Below, in pieces: positions 35,858 through 42,490 of a stretch of DNA of 46,218 nt (its first letter is position 1; the number at the start of each line of letters is the position of its first letter). The stretch is from Terasakiella magnetica (GTDB lineage Bacteria; Pseudomonadota; Alphaproteobacteria; Rhodospirillales; Magnetospirillaceae): contig LR746520.1 in the NCBI GenBank assembly GCA_902729415.1, positions 1 to 46,218 of the forward strand, written 5' to 3'. The position numbers were made by a program, and so were the translations under genes. The notes under the pieces are model-generated. The model did not search any database. It was not told where the DNA came from and worked only from the letters and a program-made list of their open reading frames with translations.

Positions 35858-37488
35858 CGCAGCACACCCGAACACACCACTTCGCTGCCCCGGCGATACT
35901 CAAAGCTTTGGCGGGTCTTGCCCAAGCGGGGCGGCAGGGTCAGAACCAGCGCATCGCCCGGCAGGACCGGAGCCTTGAACTTGATCTGGAATGCGGGGGC
36001 GGAGCATTGGGCATACCGGATCGCCCAATCCACCAGCACCACGCCAGGCAGGATAGGCAGATCCGGAAAATGGCCGCGAAACCACAGCAGGTCGGGCCGA
36101 ATGCCAAGCTCCATCTCCACCGTACCGTCGGGCAGGCGGCGGGTTTCTCCCTGATCGGGCAGACGCGGGGGATCGGTCACGACGAAAGCTGCTGCCAGCA
36201 ATGCCGCAGGACGTTTACCCATGGCGGTGCTGGGAATGGCATCGACGATCCGCCAGCGTCGAGGCAGACCGGCGGGCTCCAGCCGATCAGCCAGCAGACG
36301 GCGCAGCAGACGGGTAAAGCGGAAGAGGCCCAGGCTCCCGGCCTCCTCCCGTCCGGTTGGGCTCAGCACCACCAGGGCGGCCAGCAAGGCGGCGTCCCCC
36401 TCCTCCAGCACCACGGCGGCGGCATCGTCGATCTGGGGCAAGGCTGTCAAGTGGCCTTCGACCTCGTCCAATCCCACCCGCTTGCCTTCGATCTTGGCGA
36501 TGCGGTCGGCACGGCCCCGCAGATGAAAGCCCTCGCCCCCGCTTTCGGCCAGATCGGCGGTAGCGACCCAGCCCCCGCCCTCGGCCCAGGGCGAGCGCAG
36601 CGCCAGATGCCCGGCCTCCTCCACCCGGCAATCCACACCGGGCAGCGCGCGCCAGGCCATGGCCGCATTCTCCTGCCGCCGGGTGGCAATGGCGCCGTTT
36701 TCGGTACTGCCGTAAATCTCGTCGGGCAGGCGGCCCAGCACCCGTTGGGCTTCCCGTGCGGCTTCAAAAGGCAGCGGCGCCCCGGCGCTCAGCACCAGAC
36801 GGGGCCGCCGCCCCGCCGCCAGTGCGGCGATGCCCGCCAGCCGGGTCAGATGGGCCGGACTGGAAACCAGGAAGGCGTCGGCGGGCAGCGCCGCCAGCAC
36901 CGTCTCCCAGACGTCATGGGTGCGGACATCGAAGGCGCGCCCCGACAGCAGCGGCCACATGATCCGGAAGGTCAGGCCATAGACATGGTGGGGCGGCACG
37001 GTGGCCAGAACCGGTGCCGCCGCCACCCGCGCCCCCCACAGCCTTTCCAGCGCCAGCGCCTCGGTCTCGAACTGGGCCAGGGTCTTGACCACGGCTTTGG
37101 GCCGCCCGGTCGAACCCGAGGTCTGAAACTCCAAACGCGTCGAGGCGGGAAAGAGCGGCAAGGCGGCGGCCTCGCCCGCAACCGAGGCCCAGTGCTCCCC
37201 CACAACCGTGTCGGTGTCGCCTTGCAGATCCACCAGGGTTTGCGGCCGGGTATTGGACGGCACCACCGCCACCGCCCCGGCGGCCAAGGCCGCGAACAGG
37301 CCGACGGCAAAGCCATAGGCGTCGGGGCAGATCAGCCCCACCCGCTGCACCTTGTTTTGCCGCAGATGCCGCGCCAAAGCGGCGACGTCGCGGCGGAACG
37401 CAGCCAAAGTGATGCGCTCGTCGCCGCGCCAAGCCACCAGGCGGGCGGGATAGTCCGTACCAGCCAACAAGGTGGCGAAACGGCTCAT
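35848..37488 (-). CDS. apeH: Acyl-AMP ligase fused to hot-dog dehydratase (ApeH-ApeI)
   Basis: A 546-residue fusion. Residues 1-430 are an AMP-forming acyl/aryl-ACP ligase: QTSGSTGRPKAVVKT (122-136), PPHHVYGLTF, EIYGSTENGAIATR and LRGRADRIAKIEGKRVGLDEV. They should load the aromatic starter on ACP. Residues about 440-546 are an ApeI-type FabZ fold with His473 in GHFPDLPILPGVV and Asp487 where FabZ has Glu. In E. coli these are two genes. The acidic change fits a dehydratase that pairs with ApeP. The ATG at 37488 overlaps the apeG stop (ATGA). Confidence 0.9.
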   Translation of the reverse strand: MSRFATLLAGTDYPARLVAWRGDERITLAAFRRDVAALARHLRQNKVQRVGLICPDAYGFAVGLFAALAAGAVAVVPSNTRPQTLVDLQGDTDTVVGEHWASVAGEAAALPLFPASTRLEFQTSGSTGRPKAVVKTLAQFETEALALERLWGARVAAAPVLATVPPHHVYGLTFRIMWPLLSGRAFDVRTHDVWETVLAALPADAFLVSSPAHLTRLAGIAALAAGRRPRLVLSAGAPLPFEAAREAQRVLGRLPDEIYGSTENGAIATRRQENAAMAWRALPGVDCRVEEAGHLALRSPWAEGGGWVATADLAESGGEGFHLRGRADRIAKIEGKRVGLDEVEGHLTALPQIDDAAAVVLEEGDAALLAALVVLSPTGREEAGSLGLFRFTRLLRRLLADRLEPAGLPRRWRIVDAIPSTAMGKRPAALLAAAFVVTDPPRLPDQGETRRLPDGTVEMELGIRPDLLWFRGHFPDLPILPGVVLVDWAIRYAQCSAPAFQIKFKAPVLPGDALVLTLPPRLGKTRQSFEYRRGSEVVCSGVLRWS

Positions 37489-38051
37489 ACCTCCGCCCTC
37501 ACCCGGCGGCGCACCAGATATTCCCCGGCGAACAGTGCCGCCATGAGGAGATAGCTGACCAGACCGTTATAGAGCGTCCACAGATCGAGTCTGGAAAGGG
37601 TCGAAGCCGAGATCAAAGCGTTCACCACCAGGAATACGCACCACACCAGACTGACGCGGCGCATATAGGCCCGCGCCGTGCCGCCGGGCTCGGGCTCGGA
37701 CAGGCGGGCGAAGACTTCCACCAGCGACGGCGGGCGCAGCAGCGACAGGCCGAAGGCCGCCGCCATGCCCAGACTCATGAACACCGGATAGACCCGGGCC
37801 GCCAGAGCGGCATCCAGGATCGAGATCGCCAGAATGCTCAAGCCCACCAGCACCAGCGGCGGTATCAGCGCCCGCGCGGCGGTGCTGCCGCGCAGCACCA
37901 TCAGCCGCGCCGCCACCAAGGCCAGCGCCGCCAGAACCAAGGCCCCCGGCGGCAACCAGCCGATGCCGATATAAACCAAAAAGGGATAGGCGACGCCCAG
38001 CGCCGCCACCGCCAGACCGGCCAGTCCCCGTTTATTGCGAGACGAGGTCAT
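37485..38051 (-). CDS. apeG: Membrane protein of aryl polyene cluster (ApeG-like)
   Basis: A 188-residue protein with about five to six hydrophobic segments, COG4648-like, always found in aryl polyene loci. The central FMSLGMAAAFGLSLLRPPSLVEVFAR and the conserved YMRRVSLVWCVFLVVNALIS are family features. The exact role is unknown; it may help acyl transfer or export at the membrane. The start at 38051 overlaps the ACP gene by 20 bases, and an in-frame ATG at 38072 would overlap it by 41. It ends in ATGA with the ligase gene. Confidence 0.82.
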   Translation of the reverse strand: MTSSRNKRGLAGLAVAALGVAYPFLVYIGIGWLPPGALVLAALALVAARLMVLRGSTAARALIPPLVLVGLSILAISILDAALAARVYPVFMSLGMAAAFGLSLLRPPSLVEVFARLSEPEPGGTARAYMRRVSLVWCVFLVVNALISASTLSRLDLWTLYNGLVSYLLMAALFAGEYLVRRRVRAEV

Positions 38052-38277
38052 GGACGCGGTCGACGACGTCACCGACGGTCCGCACGGTCTTGAACTGCTC
38101 CGGCTTGAACTTCTTGCCGGTCAGGTTCTGAAGTTTCACCACCAGATCGACGGCATCGATGCTGTCGAGGTCCAGATCCTCGAACAGCTTGGCCTCAAGG
38201 CTGATTTTGTCCGCCGGAACCTCGAACATCTCCTGCAGCGCCGACGACAGGGCGGCAAGAATCTCGTCTCGGGTCAT
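38032..38277 (-). CDS. apeF: Acyl carrier protein 2 (ApeF-like)
   Basis: An 81-residue acyl carrier protein. Ser39 in DLDLDSIDAVDLV is the phosphopantetheine site. The N-terminus has the helix-1 pattern MTRDEILAALSSALQEMF. It carries the growing chain with ApeE. Its ATG overlaps the apeE stop (ATGA). The PPTase at 40027 probably activates it. Confidence 0.92.
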   Translation of the reverse strand: MTRDEILAALSSALQEMFEVPADKISLEAKLFEDLDLDSIDAVDLVVKLQNLTGKKFKPEQFKTVRTVGDVVDRVHDLVSQ

Positions 38278-38546
38278 GATGCGCTTTCCTGGGGCTGAGA
38301 GCGGATGAAAGCGGCCAGGGCGCGGATCGAGGCGAAATGCCCGCGGACCTCTTCAGAGACGGTCTCGATCTTGATACCGAATGTTTTGCGCAGCGCCACG
38401 CCCAGTTCCAGCGCATCGATGGAATCAAGGCCCAGACCGGATTCGCCGAACAGCGGTTCGTCGCTGGCGATCTCCTCAGGCGACAGATCTTCCAGCTTCA
38501 GGGCCGAGATGATCAGCCGCTTCAATTGTAACTCCAGATCGTCCAT
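38274..38546 (-). CDS. apeE: Acyl carrier protein 1 (ApeE-like)
   Basis: A 90-residue ACP with the attachment Ser42 in GLGLDSIDALELG. It is longer and more divergent than ApeF, the usual pair arrangement in aryl polyene loci. The ATG at 38546 gives MDDLELQLKRLIIS; the ATG at 38558 adds four residues. Either way the gene lies over the last 71-83 bases of the acyltransferase gene, an unusually long overlap for this operon. Confidence 0.9.
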   Translation of the reverse strand: MDDLELQLKRLIISALKLEDLSPEEIASDEPLFGESGLGLDSIDALELGVALRKTFGIKIETVSEEVRGHFASIRALAAFIRSQPQESAS

Positions 38547-39312
38547 GGGCCAATTCATCCGAATAGAGATGTTCCAGGCGCTCGACCAACTTGCGCGCTG
38601 CCACCGACCGGAAGCGATAGCTCATGAAGGGCCGGATGTCCAGACGCTCGCCCACCCGCAGGTGAAAGCGGGTTCGGGTCGGCGGCACCCGCCACCAGGG
38701 ATTGCCCTTGTGCAGAATCGGCGGGGCGCAGGAAATGTGGATCAGTTGCACGTCGGCCTCGGCCAGGGTGGCGATATTGGCGAAACCGCGCTGAAACTTC
38801 AGCGGCCGCCCCGCCACCGTGCGGGTGCCTTCGGGAAAGACGATGAGGTTCTTGCCCGCCCGCAGGCTTCCGACGCAGGCCGCCATCAGCGCCTCGGGGG
38901 CAAGATCGTTGCGGATATAGCCCGCCCCCTCGACGGTCAGGCGGAAAAACGGATTGCGCCACAGCCCCGCCTTCACCACGCATTGCACCTTGGGCACCAT
39001 GGACATGATCATCACCACGTCCAACAATGACGGGTGGTTGGCGACGATCAGCACGCCGCCGAGATCCTTCAGCCGCTCACGCCCTTCCATCACCACATCG
39101 GCGATACGCATCCAGTGGATGGCGCGGCAATAAAGCCGGAAGCTGTGATGGATCACCCCCTGGATGCGGCATGAACGCCTTTCCGGGTCACGGATTGTCA
39201 GTGCGATCAGCGGAAAGACGGTCAACGCCAATAGACTGCCCCCAACCCCGATCAGAGTCAGAAACAAGCCGTTGCCAAAGGCGCGCCAGATCCGATCCAG
39301 AATCTTAAGCAT
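38476..39312 (-). CDS. apeD: PlsC-like acyltransferase (ApeD-like)
   Basis: A 278-residue membrane-bound lysophospholipid acyltransferase type. TM helix at about 17-36, HX4D motif as NHPSLLD (about 90-96) and FPEGTRT (about 160-166). It probably acylates the lipid anchor of the polyene. The ATG at 39312 gives MLKILDRIWRAFGNG, and overlaps the apeC stop by 8 bases. The C-terminal ~25 residues are coded in the region shared with apeE. Confidence 0.88.
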   Translation of the reverse strand: MLKILDRIWRAFGNGLFLTLIGVGGSLLALTVFPLIALTIRDPERRSCRIQGVIHHSFRLYCRAIHWMRIADVVMEGRERLKDLGGVLIVANHPSLLDVVMIMSMVPKVQCVVKAGLWRNPFFRLTVEGAGYIRNDLAPEALMAACVGSLRAGKNLIVFPEGTRTVAGRPLKFQRGFANIATLAEADVQLIHISCAPPILHKGNPWWRVPPTRTRFHLRVGERLDIRPFMSYRFRSVAARKLVERLEHLYSDELAHGRSGVTIEAADHLGPEAGRSVA

Positions 39313-39988
39313 CCAGTTGCCACCGCCAGGCCATACGCCCGCCTTGGGCGCCGCCGTCACCCCGGCCCCGACGCAAGGTCTCAAGGAAGGCAAGCGCCAG
39401 GGATCGCCCCTCGCCCTGTGCAGCCTCACCCATCATGGTGACGCGCAGGCCCGATCCGGCCACAGCGGGGGTGATCCCCACGGCCAGAACCATCTCTGGC
39501 GGTTCGCCCTCGGACGGATAAGCGGCGGGCAGGGCTTCGTCGAAATAGATCATCAGCGCCGGAATTTGCGCCTCGGCCACCCACATCCCCGCTTCCATCA
39601 GGCCATAGGCAAAGGAGTCCGGCCCGGCGGCGATGGCGGTATGGCCCTCGTGATTGCCGGTGGCGATGGACAACAGACCGGCCAAGGCATGGTGGACCGC
39701 CATGCTGAAATCGGTGGGCGACACCGCCCCCTCCTCCGACAGGGCTTGCAGCATGGCGAAGGTCCGTCTGTATTCACCATGGCGCGATGCCAGGACAAAG
39801 CGGGGAGCCCCCGCCTCGGGAAGGATCGCCAGCGCGGCAGCCAGCGCCTTACGGCCAATGCCGGTTGTACGGCGGCGCAAAGCGGCAGGCAACACCAAGG
39901 CTTCGGTACGGACCGCCCCCCCGGTCTCCAATCCTTCCGCTCCCGGAGTCCAGGCGGCCCAGGCGGATACGGTGAAGGAAAAATTCAT
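39305..39988 (-). CDS. apeC: Ketosynthase-like chain-length factor (ApeC-like)
   Basis: A 227-residue protein with only the N-terminal ketosynthase fold. The place of the active-site Cys reads AAGPDSFAYGLMEAG, so it has no nucleophile and should be a chain-length factor partner for ApeO. Seen also are SWAAW-like FTVSAWAAWTPG near the start and VHHALAGLLSIATGN before the active-site position. The ATG at 39988 is chosen over 40018, which would enter the short divergent promoter region. It is the first gene of the ape operon; only 38 bases separate it from the divergent PPTase. Confidence 0.88.
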   Translation of the reverse strand: MNFSFTVSAWAAWTPGAEGLETGGAVRTEALVLPAALRRRTTGIGRKALAAALAILPEAGAPRFVLASRHGEYRRTFAMLQALSEEGAVSPTDFSMAVHHALAGLLSIATGNHEGHTAIAAGPDSFAYGLMEAGMWVAEAQIPALMIYFDEALPAAYPSEGEPPEMVLAVGITPAVAGSGLRVTMMGEAAQGEGRSLALAFLETLRRGRGDGGAQGGRMAWRWQLDA

Positions 39989-40026
39989 GCTATAGTAAGC
40001 CCTCGCTCCGACAACCAAGAGGTAGC

Positions 40027-40680
40027 ATGCCTGACGTGCCGAGGCAAATTCCCGCCCGCCTGCTGGTTGCCGCCATTCAAGGCCATGAGGCCGACGCGCT
40101 GCTGGCGCAATGGGGCCGCGCCGAGGATGAAGGTGCGGCCCGGCGCCATTTCCGCCCCCAACGCCGCCGCCAGACCATGGTGGGGCGCGCCCTGGCCCGG
40201 CAATTGGTGGCAGATGCGATGGGGGGAACCATTATCGCCACCGCTCCATCGGGGCGCCCATTGGTGCCGGATCATCCCGAGTTGGATCTCTCCATCAGCC
40301 ATGGTGGCGGTTGGGCCGCCTGCGCCCTGGTGACCGGAGGGCGGATCGGTATCGATATCGAGGTCGCGCGCCCTGACCGCGATTATGCCGCCCTGGCCGC
40401 CGCCTTTTTCTCCACCCCGGAGATCGAATGCGTCGCACAAGGGGGGCAATCGGCCTTCCTCGCCCTGTGGACACTGCGCGAAGCCTGGGCCAAGGCGGTG
40501 GGCGGTGGATTATCCGCAGCACTCGGGCTGAACGGCAACGGCCTTCCCGCCCTGATCGGCAGCGGCGGCGGCATCATGGATTCGTGGATTTTGGAACATC
40601 GCCCCGACCCACGCTTTCACCTGGCCTTGGCCTGGCAACCCGGTCCCGCCGTTACCCCGCCAGCCGTCGCGCCGCCTTGA
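40027..40680 (+). CDS. Sfp-type 4'-phosphopantetheinyl transferase
   Basis: A 217-residue enzyme that moves phosphopantetheine from CoA to the serine of carrier proteins. The motifs are LSISHGGGWAAC (89-100), the Mg-binding GIDIEV (108-113) and WTLREAWAKAVG (148-159). It is divergent from apeC by 38 bases, so its most likely substrates are the two ACPs ApeE and ApeF (inference). Its 3-prime end overlaps the convergent nucleoside deoxyribosyltransferase gene by 29 bases. Confidence 0.9.
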   Translation: MPDVPRQIPARLLVAAIQGHEADALLAQWGRAEDEGAARRHFRPQRRRQTMVGRALARQLVADAMGGTIIATAPSGRPLVPDHPELDLSISHGGGWAACALVTGGRIGIDIEVARPDRDYAALAAAFFSTPEIECVAQGGQSAFLALWTLREAWAKAVGGGLSAALGLNGNGLPALIGSGGGIMDSWILEHRPDPRFHLALAWQPGPAVTPPAVAPP

Positions 40681-41155
40681 GGGCGGACTCGAAATCCGGC
40701 TGCACCGTAACGGCGCCACTGGTAAAGACCAAACTGTCTGTCAGGCCGAAATCTTCCACCAGCATGCCGTGTTGCCGACAGAACACCCGCCCATCATCAT
40801 CACGGTCATGGGGAATACGGTCGATATAAGGGCGGGGCTCCTCACTCCACACCACCACCGGCTTGCCCAGCGCCTCGGCATAGCCCATTTCCCAGGTGGT
40901 GCCCGGACAGGCCGCCGGTCCACGGAACGGCGAGATGCAGGCCACCACCATATCGCACGAGCGGATACGCTCCAGATTGCCCTGTCGGATGGCGGCGGCC
41001 CGCTCCGGCGCGGGCAAAGCCTGGATATCCGGGCCGGGCGTAAACGGCCCCACCCCTTCCAGCCCCTGTTTGGCGCATTCCTCCACCAGATAATCCAGCA
41101 AGGCTTTGGCGGCAGGATGGAGCGCGGCGGGACCGGCAAGATAGACTTTGGTCAT
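40652..41155 (-). CDS. Nucleoside 2-deoxyribosyltransferase-like protein
   Basis: A 167-residue protein of the NDT/DNPH1 superfamily. Seen are VYLAGPAALHP at the N-terminus, SCDMVVACISPFRGP with Asp68 and the catalytic Glu89 in GTTWEMGYAEALGKPVV. It should move deoxyribose between bases or hydrolyse a deoxynucleoside monophosphate. The second half is less typical. It follows the flagellar rod-like gene by 42 bases. The 3-prime overlap of 29 bases with the PPTase gene is tail to tail. Confidence 0.87.
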   Translation of the reverse strand: MTKVYLAGPAALHPAAKALLDYLVEECAKQGLEGVGPFTPGPDIQALPAPERAAAIRQGNLERIRSCDMVVACISPFRGPAACPGTTWEMGYAEALGKPVVVWSEEPRPYIDRIPHDRDDDGRVFCRQHGMLVEDFGLTDSLVFTSGAVTVQPDFESALKAARRLAG

Positions 41156-41197
41156 GAAGGCTGTCTCATAGCGGTGCGTGGGGAGGTGACAGGAACA

Positions 41198-41500
41198 CTA
41201 TCCCACCACATCAAGGCCGCGCTTCTCCGTCTTGGCAATGCTGGAAAAGGCATGGGCGGTGGCGGCGTAGGTCTGCTTGGCACGGATCAGATTGACCACC
41301 TCCTGGCCCAGATCAACCGGCCCCTCCGACGGCAACGGGACATAACTGGCGCCCTGCAAGGGTTTTGAAACCACTTGGCCCTGTTCGGCTTGATAGCCTT
41401 CGGTAGTCACGTTGACGATATTATCGGCGGCGGTCTGAACGGCGCGTGACTGAACGCCAAGCCCGCTGGCGAGAGTGTTGAGGGAGATGGAACTGATCAT
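41198..41500 (-). CDS. Short flagellar rod-like protein
   Basis: A 100-residue protein with the two ends of flagellar rod/hook proteins and no middle: an N-terminal Flg_bb_rod-like SISLNTLASGLGVQSRAVQT, AADNIVNVTTEGYQAEQGQV and the C-terminal VDLGQEVVNLIRAKQTYAAT. It resembles FlgC but is shorter (FlgC is about 135-145). No other flagellar gene is nearby. The start at 41500 is chosen because it matches the family and lies 31 bases after the kinase stop; further upstream the frame overlaps the kinase gene. The role is uncertain. Confidence 0.78.
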   Translation of the reverse strand: MISSISLNTLASGLGVQSRAVQTAADNIVNVTTEGYQAEQGQVVSKPLQGASYVPLPSEGPVDLGQEVVNLIRAKQTYAATAHAFSSIAKTEKRGLDVVG

Positions 41501-41531
41501 GGCGCGCGCCTTCCGGCTTGGAACCGTCCCA

Positions 41532-42419
41532 TCATGCGCCCGCTGCCCGCGATCCCGCAAGCCCCGGCAATTGCAGCGCCGCCAAGCGTCCGATCATCTC
41601 CGGGGCGCTGGAGCGCCGGTCGGGCGGAGACGACAAGACCCGCCGCAGCAGATCGCAAAACGCCTCATCATGGCCGGGCGCCTCAAGGGGCTTGGTCTTG
41701 TCGGGCAAGGCTCCGGTCAAAAGCCGCCATCCCACCATGGCGACCGAAAAGATATCGGCCCGGTCGGTGACGAGGTGAGCATCCTGATACTGCTCGGGGC
41801 TGATATAATCGAGGGTACCGATCCACACCCGTTCGGCGCTGGGGGCCTCGTCGGGCAGGCGCAGCATCCCGAAATCCGTCAGCTTCACCCGACTGCCGGG
41901 ACCGTTGGTGAGCAGTAGATTGCTCGGTTTGACGTCACGATGGACCATATGGCGGGCATGCAAAGCCGACAGAGCCGACAAGGTCTCGATCAAGACCTGC
42001 CGCACGCGGACGGCAGGCAAGGCTCGCGGCTGATCCTGGGGTGCCAGGGCCTCGCCCCCCCGCGGGTTGGTTCGAGGCTCCAACACATCGCCCCCCGCCT
42101 CACCGCGCAGCGACCCCCACATGTGCTGCATGACCAAAGCAGGGGTGCCGTCGGCCAGATAGTCCAGTGCCACCACCGGAACGATATGGGGGTGATCGAA
42201 CCGGGCCTGCTGGCGGGCTTCGATCAGAAAGCGCCGCCGCCACTCGTCCACATGAAAGGGGGGGACAATGCCGTCCTCATCGGCCTTGGGCTTGAACAGC
42301 TTGATGGCAACAGCCCGCTCCAGCGCCACATCCTCGGCCAGCCAGATGTCGGAAAAATCAGTCACCTTCAGTTTGCGGTGAAAGCGCCAGCCCGCCAGTT
42401 GCGGAAGATCTTCGGGCAT
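41532..42419 (-). CDS. Soluble Ser/Thr protein kinase
   Basis: A 295-residue Hanks-type kinase with no membrane or sensor domain. The catalytic motifs are VAIKLF with Lys40, the helix-C Glu in LIEARQQ (about 67), HRDVKPSN at 160-167, DFG at 182-184 and the activation end TLDYISPEQY. The glycine loop is degenerate. It ends about 20 residues after the kinase domain. The ATG at 42419 has GAGG five bases upstream; a TTG one codon before is the other choice. It lies directly after the terminator of the RTX gene. Its substrate is unknown; the adjacent rod-like protein is a candidate. Confidence 0.9.
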   Translation of the reverse strand: MPEDLPQLAGWRFHRKLKVTDFSDIWLAEDVALERAVAIKLFKPKADEDGIVPPFHVDEWRRRFLIEARQQARFDHPHIVPVVALDYLADGTPALVMQHMWGSLRGEAGGDVLEPRTNPRGGEALAPQDQPRALPAVRVRQVLIETLSALSALHARHMVHRDVKPSNLLLTNGPGSRVKLTDFGMLRLPDEAPSAERVWIGTLDYISPEQYQDAHLVTDRADIFSVAMVGWRLLTGALPDKTKPLEAPGHDEAFCDLLRRVLSSPPDRRSSAPEMIGRLAALQLPGLAGSRAAGA

Positions 42420-42430
42420 CAAGACCTCGG

Positions 42431-42470
42431 AAAAAGAAGGAGCCCGCCCACCTTGCGGCGAGCGGGCTCC
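42431..42470 (-). terminator. Intrinsic terminator of the RTX gene
   Basis: On the minus strand a perfect 9-bp stem GGAGCCCGC/GCGGGCTCC (42462-42470 with 42439-42447) is followed by TTCTTTTT (42438-42431). It starts 21 bases after the RTX stop and ends 11 bases before the kinase ATG. Confidence 0.88.
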
Positions 42471-42490
42471 GAAATCCTAGCACACCATCA

